Shown here: piece after piece, positions 1 through 7,388 of the stretch
How positions within the stretch are numbered: the first letter of the stretch is position 1
Layout of the letters: the number at the start of each line of letters is the position of its first letter
From: Desnuesiella massiliensis
GTDB taxonomy: Bacteria > Bacillota > Clostridia > Clostridiales > Clostridiaceae
Direction: 5' to 3'
DNA: 64,000 nt
NCBI RefSeq assembly: GCF_001403615.1
Contig: NZ_LN879454.1
Span: forward strand, 1 to 64,000
Position numbers and translations under genes: made by a program
The notes under the pieces: model-generated
Database searches by the model: none
What the model was told of the DNA's origin: nothing
What the model saw: only the letters and a program-made list of their open reading frames with translations

Positions 1-75
1 AAGGTTGATAGGTCAGGGGTGTAAGCATGGTAACATGTTCAGCTGACTGATACTAATAGATCGAGGGCTTGATCA
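1..75 (+). rRNA. 23S ribosomal RNA, 3' end (partial)
   Basis: The window opens inside 23S rRNA. The stretch containing CTGACTGATACTAATAGATC followed by GAGGGCTTGATC is the conserved 3' terminus of bacterial 23S rRNA. The 5' part lies outside the window. The 5S gene follows after about 70 bases of spacer, the usual rrn order. The exact 3' end was judged by eye. Confidence 0.93.
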
Positions 76-145
76 ATATACACGAATCCAATTCTATGTG
101 CAATTTTGAAAGAACATGTTTCTTTCAGAACTAAATAAGAAAATC

Positions 146-261
146 TGGTGATTATGGCGTAAGGGTAACACTCGTTCCCATACCGAACACGCAAGTTAAG
201 CCTTACCGCGCCGATGGTACTGCAAGGGAGACTTTGTGGAAGAGTAGGTCGTCGCCAGGTT
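146..261 (+). rRNA. 5S ribosomal RNA
   Basis: A sequence of about 116 nt with the conserved 5S core (CCGAACACG, AAGTTAAGCC, GGAAGAGTAGGTCG) whose two ends, TCTGGTGATTATGGC and GTCGCCAGGT, pair as helix I. It lies between 23S and tRNA-Lys, as expected for an rrn operon. The ends are estimated to within about two bases. Confidence 0.93.
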
Positions 262-265
262 ACGT

Positions 266-341
266 GGTTCACTAGCTCAGTCGGTAGAGCACATGACTTT
301 TAATCATGGTGTCCGGGGTTCGATTCCCCGGTGAGCCACCA
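266..341 (+). tRNA. tRNA-Lys (anticodon TTT)
   Basis: A full cloverleaf can be drawn. The acceptor GGTTCAC pairs with GTGAGCC, the D arm is GCTC/GAGC, the anticodon stem CATGA/TCATG carries loop CTTTTAA (anticodon TTT), and the T arm is CCGGGG/CCCCGG with loop TTCGATT. The 3' CCA is encoded. The gene sits just after 5S and is probably co-transcribed with the rrn operon. Confidence 0.97.
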
Positions 342-373
342 AACCCACTCATAAGAGTGGGTTTTTTACTTTT
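342..373 (+). terminator. Intrinsic terminator of the rrn/tRNA-Lys transcript
   Basis: AAACCCACTC and GAGTGGGTTT form a 10-bp stem with loop ATAA, followed by a T run. It starts right after the tRNA CCA. Confidence 0.9.
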
Positions 374-390
374 TAAAGCTAAGGTATATT

Positions 391-436
391 AAAAATAACT
401 AGACAAATTTCTTGTCTGCGTAGCTAGTTATTTTTT
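391..436. repeat. Palindromic repeat A (short relative of the ATAACTAGTC family)
   Basis: AAAAATAACTAG and its complement CTAGTTATTTTT flank a spacer that holds a second small stem (AGACAA/TTGTCT). The outer arms match those of the repeats at 6872, 20644, 24135, 26787 and 27842, but the GGCATC ends are missing. The A run before and T run after the stem would let it terminate transcription in both directions. It lies 8 bases past the stop of the AraC-type gene. Confidence 0.7.
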
Positions 437-443
437 ATTATAT

Positions 444-1199
444 TTAAATGCTTTCATTAATATTATTTCTAAATTCAAAGGGCGTAATATTGTTAAGCTT
501 TTTAAACAAAATAGTATAATAGTTTTGATTATTAAAGCCTACAGAAAGGGCTATATCTAATATAGAAGAATTTTGCTCTAATAATAGATGTTTACTCTTT
601 TCAATTCTAAGTTCATTTAAAAATTGAGAAAAGGTCTTTCCGGTTTCTTTTTTAAATATAGAACAAAAATAGCATCGATTAATATTAAGATAATTAGAAA
701 GCTGACATAATGTTATTGGTTTGGTATAGTTATTATTAATATAATCTATAGCTTTTTTTACATAGTAACTATAAGGGGTTATACTTATAGTTTTTTTGTG
801 CTTAAGGATGATATCTTTTCTGATACTATATAAAAGTGACACTAAGTGAGGAATACAAAAGCTAGGTTTATATGAAATTTCAAGAGTGCTGCATTTATTG
901 GAGGAATAAGGACCTATTATAAATATTCCTTCCATAATACGGCTTGGACAAATGTTACAAACTATATAATTAATATCACTTAAGCTGGCTACGGTTACGA
1001 AAATAGAGTTATCATCCTTTGCAGTCAAAGCCTTTTCTGCCTTTTCATATACATTACTTTTATTAAATAACTCATCTAACTTATCGTTATATCCTCCTGA
1101 ATATATAATATTGCCATTAGCTTTAAAAGCTTTTACGGGCATATGAGTACATAAGAAAAAATTATCAATAGTTTCATATACATGATTTTTAATTAACAT
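444..1199 (-). CDS. AraC-family transcriptional regulator
   Basis: A 251-residue protein. The C-terminal 100 residues form an AraC-type double helix-turn-helix: 'KAIDYINNNYTKPITLCQLS' opens the first helix pair, followed by the typical 'CYFCSIFKKETGKTFSQFL', and 'ILDIALSVGFNNQNYY' opens the second. The N-terminal 150 residues resemble the ligand-binding part of PocR-like regulators (several Cys, 'IVCNICPSRI'), but I cannot name the ligand. It is divergent from the siderophore importer at 1390, so local control of that operon is likely. Autoregulation from the shared 190-bp spacer is possible. Family call firm, target inferred. Confidence 0.88.
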   Translation of the reverse strand: MLIKNHVYETIDNFFLCTHMPVKAFKANGNIIYSGGYNDKLDELFNKSNVYEKAEKALTAKDDNSIFVTVASLSDINYIVCNICPSRIMEGIFIIGPYSSNKCSTLEISYKPSFCIPHLVSLLYSIRKDIILKHKKTISITPYSYYVKKAIDYINNNYTKPITLCQLSNYLNINRCYFCSIFKKETGKTFSQFLNELRIEKSKHLLLEQNSSILDIALSVGFNNQNYYTILFKKLNNITPFEFRNNINESI

Positions 1200-1291
1200 A
1201 TTTTAAACCGCCTTTTGTAAAAATACCTAAACATAGTTATAAAAAAATAAACATATTTAAGAGTAAATACTAAAATAATGTTAAAATTAAT

Positions 1292-1306
1292 TGAAAATGA
1301 AATTCA
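1292..1306. promoter_or_regulatory. Possible Fur-like operator in the araC/siderophore-importer spacer
   Basis: TGAAAATGAAATTCA is an imperfect dyad resembling a relaxed 7-1-7 Fur site (about 10 of 14 positions). It lies about 85 bases upstream of the first permease gene. In so AT-rich a spacer such a match can arise by chance, so this is only a suggestion. Confidence 0.3.
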
Positions 1307-1389
1307 TAATTAATTACTATATGTGATAATTATATCAATACCATAAGGAGGTGTCAAATTCTGGGTAAAAATACTAGTAAGGAGGTTCT

Positions 1390-2343
1390 ATGAAAAAGCG
1401 ATATTTATTTTTAATACTACTATTTTTATCAATGGTTTCAATTTTTATTGGAGTAAAGGATATAAGCCTCTTAGATGTATTAAGCCTTAATGAAGAGAAA
1501 ATACAAATAATATATATCAGCAGATTGCCTCGTTTAATTAGCATTATTGTAGCTGGAATTAGTATGAGTATAAGTGGGTTAATCATGCAGCAGATAAGCA
1601 GAAATAAATTTGTATCTCCTACCACAGCGGCAACTATAGATTGCGCTAAATTAGGTATTCTTGTTTCATTATTGATATTTCCTTCTGCAAGATCTATTGA
1701 AAAGATGATAATATCTTTTATATTTTCCTTATCAGGAACTTTTTTATTTATGACTATATTAAGAAAGGTAAAATATAAAAATGTGATTTTTATACCTCTC
1801 ATAGGCATAATGCTTGGGAATATTATTGATTCCATAGCCACCTTTTTTGCCTATAGGTACAATCTGGTTCAGAATGTATCTGCATGGCTCCAAGGTAATT
1901 TTTCTATGGTTATTAAGGGAAGATATGAGCTCTTATATTTTAGTATACCCCTTGTAGTAGTGGCTTTTTTATATGCAAGTAAATTCACAGTGGCAGGTAT
2001 GGGCGAAGATTTTGCATCTAACTTAGGATTAAATTACCATAAGATAGTTAATATAGGGATTGTTATTGTTTCTTTAGTGTCGTCGGTTGTAGTAATTACA
2101 GTAGGCAAAATACCTTTCCTAGGAATTATAATCCCTAATATAGTTAGCCTTTATGAAGGAGATAATATGAAAAAGAGCATTGGACATACTGCTTTATTAG
2201 GTGCAGTATTTCTTTTATGCTGTGACATATTAGGACGATTGCTTATATATCCCTATGAAATTCCCATTGGACTAACTGTAGGTATATTAGGAAGTATTAT
2301 ATTCCTTTACTTACTATTTAGGAGGGGTGTATATGAGCATTAG
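1390..2343 (+). CDS. FecCD-type siderophore ABC transporter permease (YclN/CeuB-like)
   Basis: A 317-residue, strongly hydrophobic protein with about nine membrane segments and FecCD-family signatures: 'RLPRLISIIVAGISMSISG' near residue 50 and 'GKIPFLGIIIPNIV' near 240. It should form one half of the membrane channel of an iron-siderophore importer. The ATG has a strong site (AAGGAGG) 6 bases upstream. Gene order permease-permease-ATPase-binding protein and the lengths (317, 316, 251, 315) match the B. subtilis YclNOPQ petrobactin and Campylobacter CeuBCDE enterobactin systems. The family is certain; the substrate is inferred to be a catecholate siderophore. Confidence 0.92.
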   Translation: MKKRYLFLILLFLSMVSIFIGVKDISLLDVLSLNEEKIQIIYISRLPRLISIIVAGISMSISGLIMQQISRNKFVSPTTAATIDCAKLGILVSLLIFPSARSIEKMIISFIFSLSGTFLFMTILRKVKYKNVIFIPLIGIMLGNIIDSIATFFAYRYNLVQNVSAWLQGNFSMVIKGRYELLYFSIPLVVVAFLYASKFTVAGMGEDFASNLGLNYHKIVNIGIVIVSLVSSVVVITVGKIPFLGIIIPNIVSLYEGDNMKKSIGHTALLGAVFLLCCDILGRLLIYPYEIPIGLTVGILGSIIFLYLLFRRGVYEH

Positions 2344-3283
2344 AAAGAAAATAGTTTATGCTGTAGTTTTATCAGGCATACTTATAGCACTATTTTTATG
2401 TATAGGTGTAAATGCAAACAATTGGGAATATGTTCTTTCTAGGCGTATTCCAAGAGTAATTGCCATTATTATAACTGGAGGAGCCATAGCTTTCTCTTCA
2501 ATGATATTTCAGACTGTGACCAATAATCGTATACTGACACCAAGTGTATTAGGATTAGATTCCTTATATGTATTTATACAAACCTTTGTAGTGTTTCTAT
2601 TTGGAGCTAAGAACCTAACAGTGGCAAATAATAATGTAAATTTTATTATATCTGTGAGTTTGATGATAGTGTTCTCCATGGCTTTATATAAAGTGATGTT
2701 TAAACTGGGTAATAGTAATATTTTGTTTTTATTACTAGTGGGTTTGATTTTCGGTACTCTATTTCAAAGCCTATCTTCTTTTATGCAGCTATTAATAGAT
2801 CCAAATGAATTTGCTGTTATACAGGATAGGATGTTTGCTAGCTTTAATAGTATTAATCTCAAGATTTTATTGATGTCTGTTGTTATAGTAATTTTAGTGA
2901 TTGGATATACCTATGGGTACGTAAAGATTTTAGACGCTTTATCCTTGGGAAGAGAACAAGCTATAAATTTAGGGGTAGAATATGATAGAGTTGTAAAAAA
3001 GATGCTAATAGTTATATCCATACTTGTTTCTGTATCCACGGCTTTAGTGGGCCCCATAACCTTTTTAGGATTATTGGTAGTAAATCTTTCTAGAGAGTTT
3101 TTAAACACATATAAGCATAAGTATCTGCTGACCTACTCTATATTAATTAGCATAGTGGCTTTGGTGGGAGGGCAGCTAGTTATAGAAAGAGTTATGAATT
3201 TTAACACACCATTAAGCGTTGTTATAAACTTTGTTGGTGGAGTTTATTTCATATATCTGCTGTTAAAGGAGAGCAAGGCATGA
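2333..3283 (+). CDS. FecCD-type siderophore ABC transporter permease (YclO/CeuC-like)
   Basis: About 316 residues. Second permease of the importer, with the same family signatures ('SRRIPRVIAIIITGGAIAFS' near residue 30, 'GPITFLGLLVVNLSRE' near 240) and about nine membrane segments. The ATG at 2333 is preferred over a GTG at 2327 because GGAGG at 2321-2325 is then correctly spaced. The gene overlaps the end of the first permease by 11 bases, so the two are translationally coupled and probably form the heterodimeric channel. The ATPase start overlaps its stop. Confidence 0.92.
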   Translation: MSIRKKIVYAVVLSGILIALFLCIGVNANNWEYVLSRRIPRVIAIIITGGAIAFSSMIFQTVTNNRILTPSVLGLDSLYVFIQTFVVFLFGAKNLTVANNNVNFIISVSLMIVFSMALYKVMFKLGNSNILFLLLVGLIFGTLFQSLSSFMQLLIDPNEFAVIQDRMFASFNSINLKILLMSVVIVILVIGYTYGYVKILDALSLGREQAINLGVEYDRVVKKMLIVISILVSVSTALVGPITFLGLLVVNLSREFLNTYKHKYLLTYSILISIVALVGGQLVIERVMNFNTPLSVVINFVGGVYFIYLLLKESKA

Positions 3284-4035
3284 TAGTAGTAAAAAATCTA
3301 ACAAAGAAATATGGAAATAAAAATGTGGTAGATAATATAAGTGTAAAAATACCAAAAGGAAAAATTACTTCTTTTATTGGACCTAATGGAGCAGGCAAAA
3401 GTACTTTATTATCCGTGATAAGTCGTCTTATTAAAAGGGACAATGGAAAGGTATTCATAGAGGGTAAGGAGCTTGAGAAGTGGAGTAATACTGATTTAGC
3501 TAAGAAATTGTCTATATTAAAGCAATCTAATCATATAAATATAAGATTAACTATAAGAGAATTAGTTAGCTTTGGAAGGTTTCCTTATTCACAAGGAAAT
3601 CTAAATAGCGAGGATTGGAGCTACGTAGATAAGGCCATAGCTTATATGAAGCTTGAGGAAATACAGTATAAATATCTCGATCAACTCAGCGGTGGACAAA
3701 GACAAAGGGCTTATATAGCCATGCTGATAGCTCAAGACACAGAATATATTCTCCTAGATGAACCTTTGAATAATTTAGATATGAAGCATTCCGTGCAAAT
3801 TATGAAGATTTTAAGAAAATTAGTGGAAGATCTTAGGAAAACCGTTGTTTTAGTTGTCCATGATATTAATTTTGCCTCCTGCTATTCTGATTATATCGTA
3901 GCTTTGAAAGATGGAGTTATAGCCAAAGAAGGTGATATTAATGACATTATTGATAAGACTGTGTTAGATGAAATCTATGATATGGATTTTAGGATAGAGG
4001 ATATAGAAAACAATAAGATATGCATTTACTTTTAA
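3280..4035 (+). CDS. Siderophore ABC transporter ATP-binding protein (YclP/CeuD-like)
   Basis: A 251-residue ABC ATPase with intact Walker A ('GPNGAGKSTL', near residue 35), Q-loop region, signature 'LSGGQRQRAYIAM' (near 135), Walker B 'YILLDEPLNNLD' and H-loop 'VVHDINF'. All catalytic residues are present. The ATG overlaps the previous stop by four bases. It powers siderophore import through the two permeases just upstream. Its length matches FepC/FhuC/YclP-type subunits. Confidence 0.94.
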   Translation: MIVVKNLTKKYGNKNVVDNISVKIPKGKITSFIGPNGAGKSTLLSVISRLIKRDNGKVFIEGKELEKWSNTDLAKKLSILKQSNHINIRLTIRELVSFGRFPYSQGNLNSEDWSYVDKAIAYMKLEEIQYKYLDQLSGGQRQRAYIAMLIAQDTEYILLDEPLNNLDMKHSVQIMKILRKLVEDLRKTVVLVVHDINFASCYSDYIVALKDGVIAKEGDINDIIDKTVLDEIYDMDFRIEDIENNKICIYF

Positions 4036-4066
4036 TAATGAAATTTAAAAATTATGAGGTGGAAAA

Positions 4067-5014
4067 ATGAAAAAAAGATTAGGTTTAATAGTATCAATAT
4101 TAATAATAGCCATGTTAGCTTTTGCTGGTTGTGCAAAAGAAGAAAGCAAAACTACTGCTAAAAATAATGAAAGTATTACAGTGAACATTAAGCATGAATT
4201 AGGTGAAGCTACAGTAAAGAAGAATCCTAAGAATGTAGTAGTTTTCGATTACGGAGTATTGGATTCTCTAGATAAAATGGGAATAGAGGTAGCCGCGCTA
4301 CCAAAATCTAATATTCCTGCTTATCTTGAAAAATTTAAAGATGATAAATATAAAGATGCAGGAACACTACAAGAGCCTAATTTTGAAAAAATAAGTGAGC
4401 TTAAACCAGAATTGATTATCATTTCAGCAAGACAAGCAAAATTATATGAGGAATTTAAAAAGATTGCGCCTACAGTATACCTTGCTATAGCTGATAAGGA
4501 CTATATGGGTTCCTTTAAAGGAAATATGAACATATTAGGTGAGATTTTCGATAAGAAAGAATTTGTAGAAAAAGAACTTAAGAACATTGAGAATAGTATT
4601 AAGGATTTAAATACAAAGGCTGCTGTCAATGGTAAAAAAGCTTTAATAGTTATGGTTAGCGAAGGTTCCATCAGTGCCTATGGTGAGGGATCAAGATTCG
4701 GTGTTATGCACAAGGAGTTTGGGGTTACCCCAGTAGACAAGTCGCTGCAAAACGCTACCCACGGTCAAAATATTTCCTTTGAATATATAGCAGAAAAGAA
4801 TCCAGACTACTTATTTGTTATAGATAGAGGGGCTATAGTAAAGGGCGGTAAAACCTCTGCTAAACAAACCTTGGATAATGCTTTGATTAAGACTACTTCA
4901 GCTCATAAAAATAATAAAATAGTATACCTTGATTCGCAGATTTGGTACGTATCTATAGGAGGCTTTACGGGAACTAACACTATGATAAATGAGGTTCAAG
5001 AAGCTCTTAAATAA
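4067..5014 (+). CDS. Siderophore-binding lipoprotein (YclQ/CeuE-like)
   Basis: A 315-residue substrate-binding protein of the periplasmic-binding class III fold. It has a lipoprotein signal with lipobox 'LAFAGC' (Cys near residue 21), then the typical 'VVVFDYGVLDSLDKMGIEV' and 'NFEKISELKPELIIIS' segments of FatB/YclQ/CeuE proteins. It is anchored outside the membrane and hands ferri-siderophore to the permeases encoded upstream. A 31-bp gap separates it from the ATPase gene, with ribosome site GAGGTGG. The last gene of the operon; a hairpin follows. Confidence 0.92.
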   Translation: MKKRLGLIVSILIIAMLAFAGCAKEESKTTAKNNESITVNIKHELGEATVKKNPKNVVVFDYGVLDSLDKMGIEVAALPKSNIPAYLEKFKDDKYKDAGTLQEPNFEKISELKPELIIISARQAKLYEEFKKIAPTVYLAIADKDYMGSFKGNMNILGEIFDKKEFVEKELKNIENSIKDLNTKAAVNGKKALIVMVSEGSISAYGEGSRFGVMHKEFGVTPVDKSLQNATHGQNISFEYIAEKNPDYLFVIDRGAIVKGGKTSAKQTLDNALIKTTSAHKNNKIVYLDSQIWYVSIGGFTGTNTMINEVQEALK

Positions 5015-5034
5015 ATTTACTTTAAAATATATAT

Positions 5035-5070
5035 GAGAGCTGGATAAAGGATTATTCAGCTCTCTAGTTA
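5035..5070. terminator. Hairpin between convergent genes
   Basis: GAGAGCTG (5035-5042) pairs with CAGCTCTC (5057-5064). The U tract is weak in both directions. Its position, 20 bases past the binding-protein stop and 10 bases past the convergent kinase stop, fits a shared terminator. Confidence 0.6.
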
Positions 5071-5073
5071 TAA

Positions 5074-6837
5074 TTACTCTTTTCCTTGACTAATTGGTAC
5101 AGAGAAAGTAAAGGAATTAGTAAATTTTTCGTAAAAGATATCTCCGTTTTGAAGCTTTATAATTTTTTTAGATAAACTAAGGGATAAACCTGAAGCTCTA
5201 AACTCAAAATCTCTTCCTTGTAATTGAGAAAACTCTCCGAAGATATCATTGAAATAGTTATTTTCTATATTTATACCTGTGCTTTTAATTGATATGAATA
5301 CTTTTTCCAAATCTTTGTAAGCGCTGATACAAAATTCATCTCCGGCTTTTGCAAATTTAAGATGTACGTCCAATAAATTATGAATAACCCATTCTAATTT
5401 TTCTTCATCTCCAATTATTTTAGGCAAATCTTCATCGGCTTCATAATATAAGTTTATCTCCCTACTGTTTAGTTTATCATAATCTCTAATAGAGTTTTCT
5501 ATTATACCTATTATTGAGCATTCCTTTAAGCATAGTCTAGATTTTTCATACTCGATTTTAGACATATGAAGCATGTTGGTAATTAATTCAGAAAGACTTT
5601 CAATGTCTTCTTCCATATTGTTTAAAGTATTCATACCAGGTTTTGTAATAATTCCTGCGGAAGAATCCTTTAATAATGATATTCCAATAAGCATAGAGGT
5701 TAAAGGAGTTTTTATTTCATGAGAAATGGTGGATATAAATTGTGACTTTAAGCCTTCGGCCTGTTTGATAGGAGTTATGTCTTGGAACGTGAGGATAAAA
5801 TACTTCTCATCTAAAGTCATTAGGCTCTTATGTGGTATAAAATAGTGATTATTTTTATTAAGAGTAGTTTTCATAATATTATCTGCTGAGTCATCTTTTT
5901 TTAAAGAACTGTCTATAATTGATGATAGATCAATATCCTTATCTTGGTTCAGAATAAAAATATTCTTAAAAGCTTGATTATAAAGAAGTATAGTTTTATT
6001 TTTATTTATAATGCATAGAGGATCTTTAATGCTTTCTATGATAGCTAAAAACCTGTCTTTTTCCTTGGTAAGCTTGCCATAAGAGCTCTCTTCATAGGTT
6101 CTTATTCTTGACAGCATTTCATTAAATTCCTTTGCAATGATGCCCATTTCATTGTTCCAATTGCTTTGAAACTCTACATCAAAATTTCCTTCTTTAATAG
6201 AGGCTATATTTGTTATCAATGAATTTACAGGAGCAAGAAATTTCTTTAGCATATAGGAACATATTAAAAAGCCTCCTAAAATTATAATTATGGAAAAGAT
6301 TAATATTATAACAGAAGAATTTGATAGGGTTTTATATAGGGAAGATTTACTTTCGAACATACTAGCCTCATTAGAGATTATCAAATAATCTAAGTTTTTA
6401 TCCAGGGAATAAAAAGCCTTTTGTACATTATCATTAAAATATTTAGAAGATTCATTTTGTCCATATTTATTTCTTATAATTTCTATCTGCATTAAATAAT
6501 TTACATACGCTTTATAATCCCTATTTAGATTCTCTGCTATATCCTTATCATCAATGTTATTAGTCCCACCATAAAAACCTTCAGTATATTCATTGATAGC
6601 ATCAGATATATTAAAATTCTTATCAGAATGTGAATATAAGAATACCTTTCGATTTAGATCTTCTAATTTAAACTTTAATTCTGAGATCCTACTTATATTG
6701 TGGTAGTTATTATTCATAAATTTATTTAAGCCGTTGTTGATTCTCCATAGATTTAATATAGAAAAACTGCTAACTAATATTAATATAAGAAGTAGTATAA
6801 GGTAAATAAATTTTATTCTTGAACTTAATGTTTTCAT
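5074..6837 (-). CDS. Membrane sensor histidine kinase with degenerate ATP-binding domain
   Basis: About 587 residues. Order: membrane segment near the N-terminus, extracytoplasmic helical domain of about 150 residues, second membrane segment, HAMP, PAS-like domain ('IIESIKDPLCIINKNKTI'), HisKA with intact H-box 'STISHEIKTPLTSM', then an HATPase domain. The last is degraded: the N-box reads 'HNLLDVHLKFA' (second Asn lost), the G1 box 'STGINI' (Asp and Gly lost) and the G2 box 'ASGLSLS' (both flanking Gly lost). ATP binding is therefore doubtful. The start at 6837 has an AGGTGAA site; a longer frame to 6882 begins inside a repeat and is rejected. It is divergent from kdpFABC, so a role in potassium sensing is possible but inferred. 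No response regulator is adjacent. Confidence 0.85.
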   Translation of the reverse strand: MKTLSSRIKFIYLILLLILILVSSFSILNLWRINNGLNKFMNNNYHNISRISELKFKLEDLNRKVFLYSHSDKNFNISDAINEYTEGFYGGTNNIDDKDIAENLNRDYKAYVNYLMQIEIIRNKYGQNESSKYFNDNVQKAFYSLDKNLDYLIISNEASMFESKSSLYKTLSNSSVIILIFSIIIILGGFLICSYMLKKFLAPVNSLITNIASIKEGNFDVEFQSNWNNEMGIIAKEFNEMLSRIRTYEESSYGKLTKEKDRFLAIIESIKDPLCIINKNKTILLYNQAFKNIFILNQDKDIDLSSIIDSSLKKDDSADNIMKTTLNKNNHYFIPHKSLMTLDEKYFILTFQDITPIKQAEGLKSQFISTISHEIKTPLTSMLIGISLLKDSSAGIITKPGMNTLNNMEEDIESLSELITNMLHMSKIEYEKSRLCLKECSIIGIIENSIRDYDKLNSREINLYYEADEDLPKIIGDEEKLEWVIHNLLDVHLKFAKAGDEFCISAYKDLEKVFISIKSTGINIENNYFNDIFGEFSQLQGRDFEFRASGLSLSLSKKIIKLQNGDIFYEKFTNSFTFSVPISQGKE

Positions 6838-6871
6838 GCAAAATTCACCTATATTATATATTTTAATCTTA

Positions 6872-7029
6872 GGCATCTCCAAAAAAATAACTAGTCAGTC
6901 TACTCGTCTATTTTGCGTAATACTGCGTCCACAGAACCCACTAATAGCCCCACTATTAATGGAACCTGTGTCCTTGTCTTACGCAAAATATACTTCGCAT
7001 CTTTGACTAGTTATTTTTTTTACGATGCC
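6872..7029. repeat. Palindromic repeat B: family element with nested inner palindrome
   Basis: The ends GGCATCTCC and ACGATGCC, and the inner arms AAATAACTAGTC and GACTAGTTATTT, are those of the 66-bp element at 20644. Here about 90 extra bases sit in the middle, themselves bounded by TATTTTGCGTAA and TTACGCAAAATA. Either a second palindrome has inserted, or this is a longer parent of the short copies. It lies between the divergent kinase and kdp genes. Confidence 0.8.
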
Positions 7030-7293
7030 TTATATATAGTATAGATTGCTATAAAAAAAGCTTCAATGTACTATACCCATACTAAAAATAGAAAAACCCT
7101 TAAATAAGTATGGACAAGATAGATATTTTGTTTACATAGCTTCTAACAAGGCTGATAACTTTAAAATGGCTTTTAAAAGCCATTTTATTTTTTCCATGTT
7201 TCAGGACTATAATTTAGATATTCCTTAGGAATCTTTTTATGACTCAGTGATGTGAAAAGTAAATCAATAATTAATTTATGAGGAGTGAGAATT
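7030..7293 (+). promoter_or_regulatory. kdp leader with attenuator-like terminator at 7163-7193
   Basis: Upstream of kdpF lies about 260 bases without a gene. AAAATGGCTTTT (7163-7174) pairs perfectly with AAAAGCCATTTT and is followed by ATTTTTT, a complete intrinsic terminator. No + strand gene precedes it, so it can only act on a transcript starting in the leader. That suggests premature termination as a control of kdp. I could not assign the region before the terminator to a known riboswitch class. Confidence 0.6.
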
Positions 7294-7371
7294 TTGATTT
7301 TTCTTTTGCTTTTAATTTTATTAATGTTTATATATTTATTTTATGCGCTTTTCAATCCAGAAAAGTTTTAA
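7294..7371 (+). CDS. kdpF: KdpF, small subunit of the potassium-transporting ATPase
   Basis: A 25-residue single-span peptide starting at TTG, with site GAGGAG 8 bases upstream. It begins with Ile-Phe and a run of Leu and ends in 'LFNPEKF', the usual KdpF layout of one hydrophobic helix and a short Asn-Pro-containing tail. It lies 17 bases before kdpA. KdpF stabilises the KdpABC complex in the membrane. The size and position make the call good despite the shortness. Confidence 0.82.
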   Translation: MIFLLLLILLMFIYLFYALFNPEKF

Positions 7372-7388
7372 TAAGGGAGGTATAAATT

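Noticed and set aside
39..272. 77-residue open frame on the minus strand over 23S/5S
   Set aside because: Lies across conserved rRNA genes and has no ribosome site; it is a shadow frame.
1345..1400. Upstream AAGGAGG at about 1346 as the start of a leader peptide
   Set aside because: Only a CTG could start it and the frame is about ten codons; kept out for lack of support.
6838..6882. Longer start for the histidine kinase
   Set aside because: The extension begins within repeat B and has no ribosome site; the start at 6837 has AGGTGAA and leads straight into the first membrane segment.
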